From positions 1,861,501-1,925,500 of the forward strand of contig JAYKKM010000121.1 in NCBI GenBank assembly GCA_035772405.1: DNA of 64,000 nt. The letters are read 5' to 3'. A program made the position numbers and the translations under genes. The notes beneath the pieces are model-generated. The model had not been told where the DNA came from. It worked only from the letters and a program-made list of their open reading frames with translations, and searched no databases. The first letter of the stretch is position 1, and each line of letters begins with the position of its first letter. Below are positions 11,068 through 18,480 of this stretch, one piece after another. The stretch is from Chrysogorgia sp. JL179-B06. Lineage: Eukaryota; Cnidaria; Anthozoa; Scleralcyonacea; Chrysogorgiidae.

Positions 11068-11403
11068 AGTAGTACAGAATCAGGGGTTCTGGGACATAGA
11101 CTAAATTATAGTTATTTTTTGATTGGTTTCCGACTCTGACACACATTTAGGGGATTTCCCGTGTATTTATTTAACAGTGATTGACACACATTCACTCATC
11201 TCAAATCCAAGATGGCCGCTCTCAAACATCGGACACACATTTAGGGGATTTCCCGTGTATTTATTTAACAGTGATTGACACACATTCACTCATCTCAAAT
11301 CCAAGATGGCCGCTCTCAAACATCGGACACTCATTCCAAGATGGCCGCTCTCAAACATCGATCATTCAAATTTCCAAGATGGCCGCTCTCAAACATCGGA
11401 CAT
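11068..11403. repeat. Left terminal inverted repeat with internal tandem arrays
   Basis: The outer ~80 bp is unique. It is followed by two copies of a ~94-bp unit (starting near 11139 and 11233) and two extra short units. A core CCAAGATGGCCGCTCTC occurs at 11207, 11301, 11336 and 11374. The long unit also contains GGGGATTTCC (11150 and 11244). The array is the inverted counterpart of 23786-24288, which has more copies. Short reading frames through the array are artefacts of the repeat. Confidence 0.88.
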
Positions 11404-11488
11404 TCGTATTTTCAGAATATTTCATTTTGAAAATTTATTCAAGATCATCGGTCACTTATATACTTAAAGAGTTGGTTTCTATAAGGAA

Positions 11489-12100
11489 ATGTGGTTAGCA
11501 TTTAAAGAAGCCTTAGAAGAAGAGAAGCGTCTCACTATTCCTCTAGGATGTCAACATCTAAAAACCTACAAAGATGGCGCCTACAACATCTGTCTAGACT
11601 GTCAAGTGATGACTAGATGCGTTCCAAACCTAAGCGTAGATTTCGATGACTGGGATCGTGCTAGAATACCAATCCAAAAGAAGAACGATCGCTCCAACTA
11701 TTTCCAAAAGATGATCGATAGCTTTCAAGGAGACTATTTTGATGTCCCTGAAGAAGTCTACGAACAACTCCAGTCAGAGTTTCCAGATCGAACCTGTTCG
11801 AAGGTGGAGTTGATGAAATATCTTAAGATTCTTAAGCTTCAAAAGTTTTACAAACACATTCATTTTATCCACCATATATTTACAGGAGTGCCTAAAAACA
11901 ACATCTTAGAGTATTATTCTAGACTTATTTTCGATATCAAGTATATGTCTGAGAGATATACTAAACGAAATTTCTTTAACCAAAGTCATGTTCTATTCCT
12001 TCTTCTTAGAAAATATGGATGTATTTTTCCTAGAGATGAGCTTTTTATTCCAAAGTCATCTAGTGAGTCCGACATTCTCACACATATGGAGGTGCAGTAG
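11489..12100 (+). CDS. VLTF3-like late transcription factor
   Basis: A 203-residue protein resembling the poxvirus/NCLDV late transcription factor VLTF3 family. Seen: an N-terminal zinc-ribbon-like set (C21, H23, then C35-x2-C38), a central RSNYFQKMIDSFQG block followed by DVPEEVYEQLQSEF, a KLQKFYKHIHFIHHIFTG block, and a C-terminal FFNQSHVLFLLLRKYG. This order matches the family (N/H-F-..-F-Q-G, then IP.EV...I...F, then ..KYY.HI..I...LTG, then F.N..Y.L..LL...G). In large DNA viruses VLTF3 drives late genes. The ATG at 11489 follows TATATACTTAAAG, not the TATAATAAATG motif of the other genes, so it may be expressed in an earlier class. Its end overlaps the convergent gene at 12078 by 23 bp. 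Confidence 0.78.
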   Translation: MWLAFKEALEEEKRLTIPLGCQHLKTYKDGAYNICLDCQVMTRCVPNLSVDFDDWDRARIPIQKKNDRSNYFQKMIDSFQGDYFDVPEEVYEQLQSEFPDRTCSKVELMKYLKILKLQKFYKHIHFIHHIFTGVPKNNILEYYSRLIFDIKYMSERYTKRNFFNQSHVLFLLLRKYGCIFPRDELFIPKSSSESDILTHMEVQ

Positions 12101-12452
12101 GTAAAATGGGATATATCTTTTTCACGATATTCTCTTCAGCTAGTTTGTTGTTAATCAATTTAATTTCAGACTTAGTCTCTTTCCTCCTCTTACTTTTCGA
12201 CTTAATGTTTCTTACAGTTTTCAATGGATTTGCTTTCCTTGAAAACGCCGCCGCGGCTCCAAGTATAGCGATAGTGATAGGATTTGGAAAAAGTATTGCC
12301 AAAGCCACTCCTCCACCGATGACAACTAAAGACACTACAGTGCTACCCATAGTTTTACCAAGAGCTTTTATAGCACTCACTTTATCCACTTTGTTCTTTT
12401 TGATTAAAGTGTCCCGAAGTTTGATCAGTTCAGTCTCAGAGAGTATATTCAT
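12078..12452 (-). CDS. Small membrane protein with YPxL and PTAP tail motifs
   Basis: 124 residues, family not recognised. An amphipathic N-terminal segment (about 1-33) precedes one or two hydrophobic stretches (SLVVIGGGVALAILFPNPITIAILG, about 41-66, described here by position only), then a very basic segment (KSKSKRRKETKSE). The C-terminal tail reads KIYPILPTAPPYV. YPIL fits the ALIX-binding YPxL consensus, and PTAP is the TSG101-binding late-domain motif of budding proteins; the match is seen, the function is inferred. The start codon sits in TTTAAATAAATG, within a 17-bp divergent interval shared with the next gene. The tail overlaps the convergent VLTF3-like ORF. Confidence 0.7.
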   Translation of the reverse strand: MNILSETELIKLRDTLIKKNKVDKVSAIKALGKTMGSTVVSLVVIGGGVALAILFPNPITIAILGAAAAFSRKANPLKTVRNIKSKSKRRKETKSEIKLINNKLAEENIVKKIYPILPTAPPYV

Positions 12453-12469
12453 TTATTTAAATAAAAGAT
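12453..12469. promoter_or_regulatory. Divergent late-type promoter (TTTAAATAAATG)
   Basis: Only 17 bp separate the two divergent start codons (12452 minus, 12470 plus). The minus-strand gene begins in TTTATTTAAATAAATG and the plus-strand gene follows AATAAAAGATATG. It is an example of the AT-rich TAAATG-like start-site motif shared by nearly all genes of the element. Confidence 0.5.
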
Positions 12470-12793
12470 ATGTTATCCTACCTACTCATTATCGGCGCGT
12501 TGTATCTCCTCACAAGACCAAAGCCAGTAGATCCAGATTTTCGTCATGCTCACAACCCAGAGGTTGAAGGTATGGTTAAAGATGGATACTTCTACGTTGG
12601 TGATGACATCCTATCTCTAAAAGGTGTAACCATCGTTCTCATACAAGTCTACGATGGAGGAGAGAAGTTGAAACTACAAATCACAGATTCTGGTAAAAAA
12701 GTTTTCGAGAAGGTATGTGATGAAAATGGGATTGTCGCTTTTGAGAAAGGTAAAGGTCTCTGTCAACAGTGGAGTTATAAAAGTCAAGACTGA
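12470..12793 (+). CDS. Small N-terminally anchored protein, unknown function
   Basis: 107 residues, not recognised. A hydrophobic N-terminus (LSYLLIIGALYLL, residues 2-14) is a signal anchor or signal peptide, followed by KPVDPDFRHAHNPE and then a beta-rich soluble domain (DGYFYVGDDILSLKGVTIVL, LKLQITDSGKKVFEKV). Two cysteines (CDENG, GLCQQW) occur late. It lies between divergent and convergent neighbours, and a perfect hairpin follows the stop at 12827-12852. By context it is a candidate virion or membrane component. Confidence 0.6.
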   Translation: MLSYLLIIGALYLLTRPKPVDPDFRHAHNPEVEGMVKDGYFYVGDDILSLKGVTIVLIQVYDGGEKLKLQITDSGKKVFEKVCDENGIVAFEKGKGLCQQWSYKSQD

Positions 12794-12826
12794 TAAAAAC
12801 CCAAAGTTTCTAATTCACTATGATTA

Positions 12827-12852
12827 ATTTTCAAATCATAAGATTTGAAAAT
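12827..12852. terminator. Perfect 11-bp-stem hairpin between convergent genes
   Basis: ATTTTCAAATC, loop ATAA, GATTTGAAAAT. It lies 33 bp after one stop codon and directly abuts the stop of the convergent gene at 12853. A similar ATTTTCAAA hairpin separates the convergent pair at 17062-17089. Hairpins at transcript ends are known in virophages and mimivirus; a 3'-end or polyadenylation role here is inferred. Confidence 0.55.
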
Positions 12853-13227
12853 CTACTTCACGATATGTGCTGTCACTGTGATTCCTCCTGTAATAATTCC
12901 AGCTAGAGGAAGATAGGGTGTAACATATCCTACAATAAGTTTAAGATCATCTTTCAAAAGTTCATTCTCAGAGAGTTCTACCTCCATATCAGCTTCAACC
13001 CATCCCAAACTCACTAAAAAGTTTGAGAGTTTCGAAATGATAGCTTCAACGATTATAACGTTTGTCTTCTCCAGTCGTATCTCTTTGTACTTCCTATAGA
13101 TTCTCAAAATATCACCGTCAGAGGCATTCTGTAGAAATTTCTCCTTCTGTTTAATTTCTCCTTTTTCAGACAGATCCAAAAGCGCCTCTCTCGCACTTTC
13201 CACCCGTTCAACGTTGTCCTCTTCCAT
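12853..13227 (-). CDS. Small protein with C-terminal membrane segment, unknown function
   Basis: 124 residues, not recognised. The N-terminal ~95 residues are charged and helical (MEEDNVERVESAREALLDLS, DILRIYRKYKEIRLEKT), the middle carries IIVEAIISKLSNFLVSLGWV, and the C-terminus is hydrophobic (LIVGYVTPYLPLAGIITGG, about 97-115) like a tail anchor. It starts in TTAATAAATG. A 36-bp GC-rich gap with an imperfect CCGGC...GCCGG hairpin separates it from the capsid gene stop at 13264. Possible virion membrane protein by context. Confidence 0.55.
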   Translation of the reverse strand: MEEDNVERVESAREALLDLSEKGEIKQKEKFLQNASDGDILRIYRKYKEIRLEKTNVIIVEAIISKLSNFLVSLGWVEADMEVELSENELLKDDLKLIVGYVTPYLPLAGIITGGITVTAHIVK

Positions 13228-13263
13228 TTATTAAGGGGGGTTACCGGCTGGATCGGCCGGTCC

Positions 13264-14438
13264 CTAGCGAGAGATATTACAAAACATTTTATCTCGAATA
13301 TCCAACAAACAATCTGAGATGACAAACACCTCACATGCGAGATCCACTGGTGTAACACCTTTAGTTATTTTTAGAGACACTCCAGCGTGCGCTCCAACAA
13401 GTTCTCGCCCACTTCCCCAGATTAGAGGATCATTCACAGATCTAAGATCAATCACCAGTGCAAACTTATTCTCAAAGTATTTTCCAGGTGTCATTGTATC
13501 ACCACCAAATATCCTCTTAGCCTCCTCAAACATTTTCCTAGGTGTAATCCCTCTGAGAATATAGAGTTTGGTCTACCTTCTACAGTAACTTTAACCTCTT
13601 CTATAGCAGGGAACACATACTTCTCAGAGTCTTTTACCTCTGGATCTCGAAAGGTTAACATAATAGCCTTCATCGATCTCCTAGGTACATTGATAGATAT
13701 ATTATGTGTTGCAGCCTCGCCCTTCCAAACTCCTCCAACATTTGGACACATCACACACTCAAAGTGTAAGCTTCGACCAACATCATACGTCTCCAAAACG
13801 TCTAACGCCTGCTCCATATCATCTACCACCTCATATTCCAACTGCATATTTTCCAATCTAAACCTATCCACCACTCCATCCATAATTTCATTAGCCCTTG
13901 GTAGTGTTATTTTAAATTTGAAATTACCAACCATTCCATTCACAACGTACAAACCATAGTCTTCTAATATTTTACCAAGACGAATTCGTTGTTTAGTCTT
14001 GTAGATCTTACAAAGTCCCTCAGCCTCACTCACACCACAAACCATCTTCCTCTGCTCCTCACTCATCACCCCATCCTCCCACATACACTCTCTCTCATTC
14101 TCACTCAACCACAGATCTTTGTAAACAGCATAGTGACTCTCTCCTGAATTTTCGTAGACGACACTACCTCCAAAAGTCACCACAAGTTGAGATTGTAATA
14201 GTTTACCAAGATTATTCAAAAACCAACTTTCCTGGTTTGAACTCACAAAGTCGAACGATACGAAGAATTTTCCAGGTACAAAGCAACTCGTTGGATTGAG
14301 TCGCGGCAACTCAAAAAACAGGGTGTCTCCATCGTTTGCTGAGGATGGATTGAAGGTTGTTGAGTGCGAGGTACGATGAATTCCAGTGTGCTTACAGCGA
14401 GAAGTTCTTTCAAAACCAACGGATGATTCACTTGACAT
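13264..14438 (-). pseudogene. Major capsid protein (double jelly-roll, Polinton/adintovirus hexon type), one frameshift
   Basis: About 390 codons in two frames: 14438 down to about 13540, then 13533-13264. Hallmarks of the Polinton-type MCP occur in order: FFELPRLNPTS near the N-terminus, KILEDYGLYVVNG, ANEIMDGVVDRFRLENMQLE, INVPRRSMKAIMLTF with DSEKYVFPAIEEVKVTVEG, and, in the second frame, FALVIDLRSVNDPLIWGSG and CEVFVISDCLLDI, the typical closing strands. A single frame change near 13535-13550 breaks the gene; whether it is mutation or assembly error cannot be told from one copy. It starts in TACATAATAAATG, 22 bp from the divergent ATPase gene, the usual capsid/packaging neighbourhood. Trimers of this protein form the pseudo-hexagonal capsid. 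No separate penton (single jelly-roll) protein was found. Confidence 0.85.
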
Positions 14439-14460
14439 TTATTATGTAGTGTAAAATAAA
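14439..14460. promoter_or_regulatory. Divergent promoter between MCP and ATPase genes
   Basis: A 22-bp interval. The minus-strand MCP starts at ACATAATAAATG and the plus-strand ATPase at GTGTAAAATAAAATG. Both carry the AT-rich motif abutting the start codon that is repeated through the element. Confidence 0.5.
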
Positions 14461-15051
14461 ATGTTTAGAGAGCCTTTTAATATGTTAATTCTTGGTATGA
14501 CAGCATGTGGGAAGACTCACTATCTACTTGAAATGTTAGAGAAAGAGTACCTAGGATATTTCAAATATATTTTTCTAATTTGTCCTACAGTGTCTCGTAA
14601 TAAGACCTATCTAAATTGGAAATATTTCAAAGACCCTGATTTTATAGTGATCGGTCGAGATCAAGACCACGTAGAAGAGTCACTAAAACTTGTAACCGCT
14701 TTCGCTCAGGATACAAATAGTCTAATTATTCTAGACGATTGTGCCAGCGGACAGTCTGTAAAAAATAGAACCAGTGAACTAGTCAAGTTAGCATTCTCAG
14801 CTAGACATTACGGTTTATCTAACATAGTAATCACTCAACAGCTGACGAGTATTTCTAAACCCTATCGTGAAAACATAGCCAAACTGGTTGTGTTTTACAA
14901 TCCAAATAGGAAAGATATGGATCAGATATTCTCAGACTTCGCAGATGTCACTAAAGAGAAGGAGAAAGAGATTAAATCTACTCTGAAAAGTAAAAAGTAC
15001 TCTAGACTAGAGGTACTACTAGTTCATCCCTACACTACTCTCGTCTTGTAA
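14461..15051 (+). CDS. A32-like (FtsK/HerA-type) genome-packaging ATPase
   Basis: 196 residues, intact. Walker A is GMTACGKT at 12-19 and Walker B is LIILDD at 88-93; a glutamine-rich sensor block NIVITQQ lies at 121-127, and FSARHYGL at 112-119 is the conserved segment before it. This is the compact packaging ATPase shared by Polintons, virophages, adintoviruses and NCLDVs, which pumps DNA into the capsid. Length fits the short Polinton versions. It is divergent from the capsid gene and its end overlaps the convergent gene at 15035 by 17 bp. The start follows GTGTAAAATAAA. Confidence 0.88.
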   Translation: MFREPFNMLILGMTACGKTHYLLEMLEKEYLGYFKYIFLICPTVSRNKTYLNWKYFKDPDFIVIGRDQDHVEESLKLVTAFAQDTNSLIILDDCASGQSVKNRTSELVKLAFSARHYGLSNIVITQQLTSISKPYRENIAKLVVFYNPNRKDMDQIFSDFADVTKEKEKEIKSTLKSKKYSRLEVLLVHPYTTLVL

Positions 15052-15472
15052 GTCTCTTGTAACCAGCGTAGCCTAGAAAAACTAAGAGTGGATTGTTTAT
15101 GAAAAAACTAATGATACTTCCAGTAGAGTTGATAACACTACCAACTCCTTTCAAAAGTGGAACTACCGCTGGTATAACATCTTTCACCAAACCCACCGTA
15201 TCCTCTACCAAGTCCACACCAACCTCTACCAAATCTTCAACTCCATCCACTCCCAACTCTTGGATGATAACCTCAGATACGACACCAACCCCAACGACTT
15301 TGAGAACGTTTCCCTTGTTGTTATTCAACACTTTAGCGACTCTTGCCCTCTTCGTTGGTCTCTCTCTACGTTTCATATACCTCTCCACTTCACGTGTATC
15401 ATTTAGCTTTTGATATTTTCTCATCTCCACATCACTTTTCAAATCTAACGTTTTTCTAAGCTTTCGTCGCAT
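15035..15472 (-). CDS. Basic protein with hydrophobic C-terminal segment, unknown function
   Basis: 145 residues from the ATG at 15472, preferred over the upstream in-frame Met because GATATAAAAATG fits the shared start motif and clears the divergent gene. The N-terminus is very basic (MRRKLRKTL, MKRRERPTKRARVAKV, a nuclear-localisation or DNA-binding type of sequence), the middle is valine/glycine-rich with a DLVEVGVDLVEDTVGLVKDV repeat-like stretch, and the C-terminus is hydrophobic (ISFFINNPLLVFLGYAGY) ending KRLTRRE. The basic head plus hydrophobic segment recalls adenovirus/adintovirus core or membrane-lytic proteins, but no homology can be claimed. Confidence 0.6.
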   Translation of the reverse strand: MRRKLRKTLDLKSDVEMRKYQKLNDTREVERYMKRRERPTKRARVAKVLNNNKGNVLKVVGVGVVSEVIIQELGVDGVEDLVEVGVDLVEDTVGLVKDVIPAVVPLLKGVGSVINSTGSIISFFINNPLLVFLGYAGYKRLTRRE

Positions 15473-15493
15473 TTTTATATCACTCAATAAAAC

Positions 15494-16798
15494 ATGTGGA
15501 CGAGTGGAAATCCAACTGTAGAACTCCAGGTGAAAACTCAAACTGGAAATTTAAACTATAACTTTTTCAGATTCTCACTGTACGTCTCCAGTAACGAACA
15601 CTTTGTACCACAACTACCAAATATGAACTATGTAAATGCAATAAAATTTAGAAAAGCACGAATGGAAGCTATTAACCCTAAAGAGACAGCTGAGGGTGGA
15701 AGTATTTTCGACCAAGTGGAGAGAAAAGTAAAAAGTGTATTAGGGAAGCGAGCAGAGCGAGTTCCGGATATGCATAGGTTACTTCTAACGCTTGAGAAAA
15801 AGACAGGCTGGATAGACTATTCTAACATTCCAAAAGCGCGAAGAGATGTGAGAGAAGTGATAGACTTCATCAACGACGATTTCTACACTTTTATAGCTGC
15901 AGTCTACATAGCCACGACGAAGTGTGGAATCTCTAAAAAACATCTAAGTTCGAGCTCTAGCATTGTGAATGCGATTTTAAGATTTCACGTTTACTCCTTC
16001 TCGCGAAGAGTTCTAAATAATCCAAAACTTATTCATAGTTATCTTACTCACACAGAGATGGATTTCCTCAGAACATTTATAAAAAGTATAGATGCCTACG
16101 ATATGAAAAGACAAAGGAAATACTGGAAAACACCAAACCGTCTGACTGAACACTCACTCAGGGCATACATTAAAAAATATAATGAAGAGATGGTAAAGAA
16201 TGTAATCAAAGCTGAAGATTTCACCAAAACCCATGGTGGTTACACTTACTACGAGGTTGTAGAGATGTTTCCAAAATATGAAGATATGTTTAAATATTTC
16301 ATTCCAGAGGAGACTGGAGGATTTACAAATCTAGGACTAAGACTTATACAATGTAGTGTTTTCGACTACGTCTACTGTATTTTAGGAGCTCAAGCGAATG
16401 TAGGTTCAGCTATCGTTGGCGTTGGATCATTATCACTTTTGGTTCAAAGAAACTTTCTAGAACTTTTAGAGACAAGTCTTCTAGAGACTGACAATATTAA
16501 AAAGTTGAAGAACATGCAAACGGCTATAAAAAGTACAAACGTTAGACTAGACTTAGTGATCACAGCTGGAATGAGTTTAGTCCCAAGTAGAATGATTATT
16601 CTAGAAGAGCCATTTAGTAACGTTCTACTCATAGCAGATAAAACTATGAAATTTGGATTGAACAAACATCTCAACGCAGTACCAGGAGAAAGTGAGGAGA
16701 AACTAGAAGTCGAAGACGATACGCTTGATATAGGTAGCGTTGTAACAGGTGTAAGTATAGTGACAAGTATTATTTTAGGATATAATAAATGGATATAG
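15494..16798 (+). CDS. 434-residue protein with C-terminal membrane anchor, unknown function
   Basis: The largest unrecognised protein of the element. The N-terminal ~30 residues are beta-like (VELQVKTQTGNLNYNFFRFS); most of the rest is predicted helical and charged (RRDVREVIDFINDDFYTFIA, FLRTFIKSIDAYDMKRQRKY, KYNEEMVKNVIKAEDF). The last ~22 residues (IGSVVTGVSIVTSIILGYNKW) form a tail anchor. It starts in CAATAAAACATG, 21 bp from the divergent basic-protein gene, and its end overlaps the next ATG by 10 bp. Size and position between packaging and small membrane genes make a minor virion protein plausible; that is inference only. Confidence 0.65.
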   Translation: MWTSGNPTVELQVKTQTGNLNYNFFRFSLYVSSNEHFVPQLPNMNYVNAIKFRKARMEAINPKETAEGGSIFDQVERKVKSVLGKRAERVPDMHRLLLTLEKKTGWIDYSNIPKARRDVREVIDFINDDFYTFIAAVYIATTKCGISKKHLSSSSSIVNAILRFHVYSFSRRVLNNPKLIHSYLTHTEMDFLRTFIKSIDAYDMKRQRKYWKTPNRLTEHSLRAYIKKYNEEMVKNVIKAEDFTKTHGGYTYYEVVEMFPKYEDMFKYFIPEETGGFTNLGLRLIQCSVFDYVYCILGAQANVGSAIVGVGSLSLLVQRNFLELLETSLLETDNIKKLKNMQTAIKSTNVRLDLVITAGMSLVPSRMIILEEPFSNVLLIADKTMKFGLNKHLNAVPGESEEKLEVEDDTLDIGSVVTGVSIVTSIILGYNKWI

Positions 16799-17061
16799 TC
16801 ACATCAGTGGAACCAAAAGAACGATCTCCTCAAAAAGATCAGTTAGTCTCATACAGTAGATCTGCGAAGCGATCTGATAAGAAGAGAGACGAAGAGCGAA
16901 GTGAAGAAAGTGGTTCGTCTTTACCGGTGATGGTTTGCAGTGTGGTTGCGTTCGCTGCAGTTGCTTTTGCAGGTTATCGATACTTATCAGTAACACCAGT
17001 TCAAATGTGTGCTAAACCAGATGGAAAAAAGCGAGAGTGTAAAATAGTAGGTTTCAAATGA
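16789..17061 (+). CDS. Single-pass membrane protein, unknown function
   Basis: 90 residues. A charged N-terminal half (SAKRSDKKRDEERSEE) is followed by one transmembrane segment (VMVCSVVAFAAVAFAGYRYL, about 47-66) and a short tail with two cysteines (MCAKPDGKKRECK). The start codon is part of GATATAATAAATG and overlaps the end of the preceding gene, so the promoter motif lies within that gene's last codons. A hairpin (17062-17089) follows the stop directly. Confidence 0.6.
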   Translation: MDIVTSVEPKERSPQKDQLVSYSRSAKRSDKKRDEERSEESGSSLPVMVCSVVAFAAVAFAGYRYLSVTPVQMCAKPDGKKRECKIVGFK

Positions 17062-17089
17062 ATTTTCAAACACAATGGTTTTTGAAAAT
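17062..17089. terminator. Perfect 9-bp-stem hairpin between convergent genes
   Basis: ATTTTCAAA, a 10-11 nt loop, TTTGAAAAT, lying exactly between the stop codons of the genes ending at 17061 (plus) and 17089 (minus). The stem shares ATTTTCAAA with the hairpin at 12827. Confidence 0.5.
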
Positions 17090-17493
17090 CATACAATCTT
17101 TTTAATTATTTTATATCCAGCGAATCCTCCAAGTCCAACGATTGTAATTCTAACGATGTTAATATATTTTTGTAAAGACTTTGAAGGTCTGTAGAAATCC
17201 TCTATTCTTGGTTTTTGAATTTTCACTAGATTTTCGTTTGTAGTTTGTTGTATCTGTTCAGTGCGTTCCTTACGTTCGCTCCGCTCACTCTGTTCGTCAA
17301 CCTCAAGTTTTTCACGTTCGTAGTTGAGTTGGTCAAAGGTGAGTGTCGCCTTTTGGAAATCTATTTGAGCATCATTGAACCTCTTCTGCTCATTCAACGC
17401 CTTCTCACGATCTCCTGTAAACAGCTCGAATAACTCCTCAGCCGCTCTATAGGTAAAAGCACCAAAAACATCCCCCATCACGATTGCACTCAT
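17089..17493 (-). CDS. Coiled-coil protein with C-terminal membrane segment
   Basis: 134 residues, not recognised. After FGAFTYRAAEELFELFTGDR the central region (about 28-95) is dense in E, K, Q and R with heptad-like spacing (DEQSERSERKERTEQIQQTT), a likely coiled coil. The C-terminus is a hydrophobic anchor (IVRITIVGLGGFAGYKII) ending KKIV. It starts in GGATAATAAATG, and the ATG overlaps the stop of the upstream gene (ATGA), so the two minus-strand genes are tightly coupled. Overall shape resembles scaffold or membrane-shaping proteins; no function is claimed. Confidence 0.6.
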   Translation of the reverse strand: MSAIVMGDVFGAFTYRAAEELFELFTGDREKALNEQKRFNDAQIDFQKATLTFDQLNYEREKLEVDEQSERSERKERTEQIQQTTNENLVKIQKPRIEDFYRPSKSLQKYINIVRITIVGLGGFAGYKIIKKIV

Positions 17494-17738
17494 TTATTAT
17501 CCAGAGGAAAGAGCTTTCTGTCGAGTAGCTTCTTCTCACTCAGAACGTTGAGTGTATATGTTGATAGGAAGAGTGAGACTCCAAGTTTGAGTGAACCGGT
17601 TAGCGTGCGAGGTACTCCAGTCTCGTACTTCAAAACTTTCTTAACCGCGTACGACGTTCCTACCATTCCAATGGTGGTTAGAGCGCTTGAGTAGAGTGCG
17701 TTTCCAATGCTATTCATAGTTTCTTTCGAGAGAGACAT
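17490..17738 (-). CDS. Small two-TM membrane protein, unknown function
   Basis: 82 residues with two hydrophobic stretches (about 14-30, ALYSSALTTIGMVGTSYAV, and about 48-64, SLKLGVSLFLSTYTLNVL) joined by a basic loop. It starts in CCTATATAATAAATG. Its stop overlaps the next gene's start by 4 bp. Confidence 0.55.
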   Translation of the reverse strand: MSLSKETMNSIGNALYSSALTTIGMVGTSYAVKKVLKYETGVPRTLTGSLKLGVSLFLSTYTLNVLSEKKLLDRKLFPLDNK

Positions 17739-17814
17739 TTATTATATAGGAAAAAAGTATAACACCAACGAATTGATAAAATATTTAAGGAGATAGGATA
17801 TATAATAAACAACT

Positions 17815-18438
17815 ATGTCTATCCAAATCACAAGTCTCAGTCAGTTCGACGCTAAGAAGTTGAGGTTCAAAACCGAGGAGGTTACCTTCAAAGGAGGTAG
17901 TTTCACTAGGTTGAACATTAAGGTTAAGTATGAGGATGGAACAACAGGACCTCTACTGTTATCTGCTGAAGCATTCTTCTCTCACGGGGTGTGTAAGGGA
18001 AAGGATGGAAACCACTTTCTAGTGGTTGATCTAGAGGGACAGGAAGAGTTCACTGATGTTGTGAACCAATTGGTTAAAAGGTGTGATAAAAAGTTAGATG
18101 GGCAGACGCTGAAGAGTCCGATAAAGAACGACGTCATCTTCCTGAAGGTGAGTGAGAGCACCAAGTTCTACACAGAAGATGGTGAAGAGAAGGAGATGAA
18201 AGAGTTAATCAAAAAGAAACTAGATATTGTAGCAGTTCTAAAGTTTGATAATGTCTATATCGGTAAAAACTGTGTAACGTTGCAGATCAAACCGTACAAT
18301 ATGTTAGTAAAGGAAGCAGTTCCGTATGTGAAGAAAGAGGAGGAAGAGGTAGTATGTCTGATAGCAGGCATGAAGATTGGTAAGGTGGTTGAGAAGAAGA
18401 AGAATGTTGAGAGCGAGAGTGATAGTGATGATGAATAG
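17815..18438 (+). CDS. Candidate ssDNA-binding (OB-fold-like) protein with acidic tail
   Basis: 207 residues. It is beta-rich (FKGGSFTRLNIKVKYEDGT, GPLLLSAEAFFSHGVCKG, NDVIFLKVSESTKFY, DNVYIGKNCVTLQIKPY) and ends in a strongly acidic tail (ESESDSDDE). A beta-barrel-like body with an acidic C-terminal tail is typical of viral and phage replication SSBs. The same order of elements is visible in the 19095-19505 protein, suggesting two diverged relatives. It starts after ATATATAATAAACAACTATG, and a hairpin follows the stop at 18455-18480. SSB identity is inferred from layout, not from a recognised signature; a structural protein remains possible. Confidence 0.5.
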   Translation: MSIQITSLSQFDAKKLRFKTEEVTFKGGSFTRLNIKVKYEDGTTGPLLLSAEAFFSHGVCKGKDGNHFLVVDLEGQEEFTDVVNQLVKRCDKKLDGQTLKSPIKNDVIFLKVSESTKFYTEDGEEKEMKELIKKKLDIVAVLKFDNVYIGKNCVTLQIKPYNMLVKEAVPYVKKEEEEVVCLIAGMKIGKVVEKKKNVESESDSDDE

Positions 18439-18454
18439 AGTATTTTTTGTTATT

Positions 18455-18480
18455 TTTCTAATCCTATTTGGGATTAGAAA
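18455..18480. terminator. Perfect 10-bp-stem hairpin after the SSB-like gene
   Basis: TTTCTAATCC, 6-nt loop, GGATTAGAAA, 17 bp after the stop codon at 18438 and just before the GCACTTTTAGA array. The sequence is unrelated to the ATTTTCAAA hairpins, but the placement is the same. Confidence 0.45.

Noticed and set aside
11139..11403. CRISPR-like impression from regularly spaced repeats in the terminal repeats, and from 18481-18672
   Set aside because: Units are directly tandem without unique spacers; the setting is a eukaryotic genome with no cas genes.
11181..11498. 105-codon plus-strand ORF over the left terminal repeat (and similar ORFs at 23601-24174)
   Set aside because: They are translations of the tandem units (repeated QDGRSQTS), appear on the minus strand in the right repeat, and have no independent coding signal.
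13530..13560. Programmed ribosomal frameshift in the MCP gene
   Set aside because: No convincing slippery heptamer plus downstream structure was seen, and related capsid genes are not known to use one; mutation or assembly error is simpler.
13690..13959. 89-codon plus-strand ORF in the capsid gene, and 15093-15413 plus
   Set aside because: Antisense shadows of the minus-strand genes; low-complexity Thr/Ser/Pro composition follows from codon bias of the real frame.
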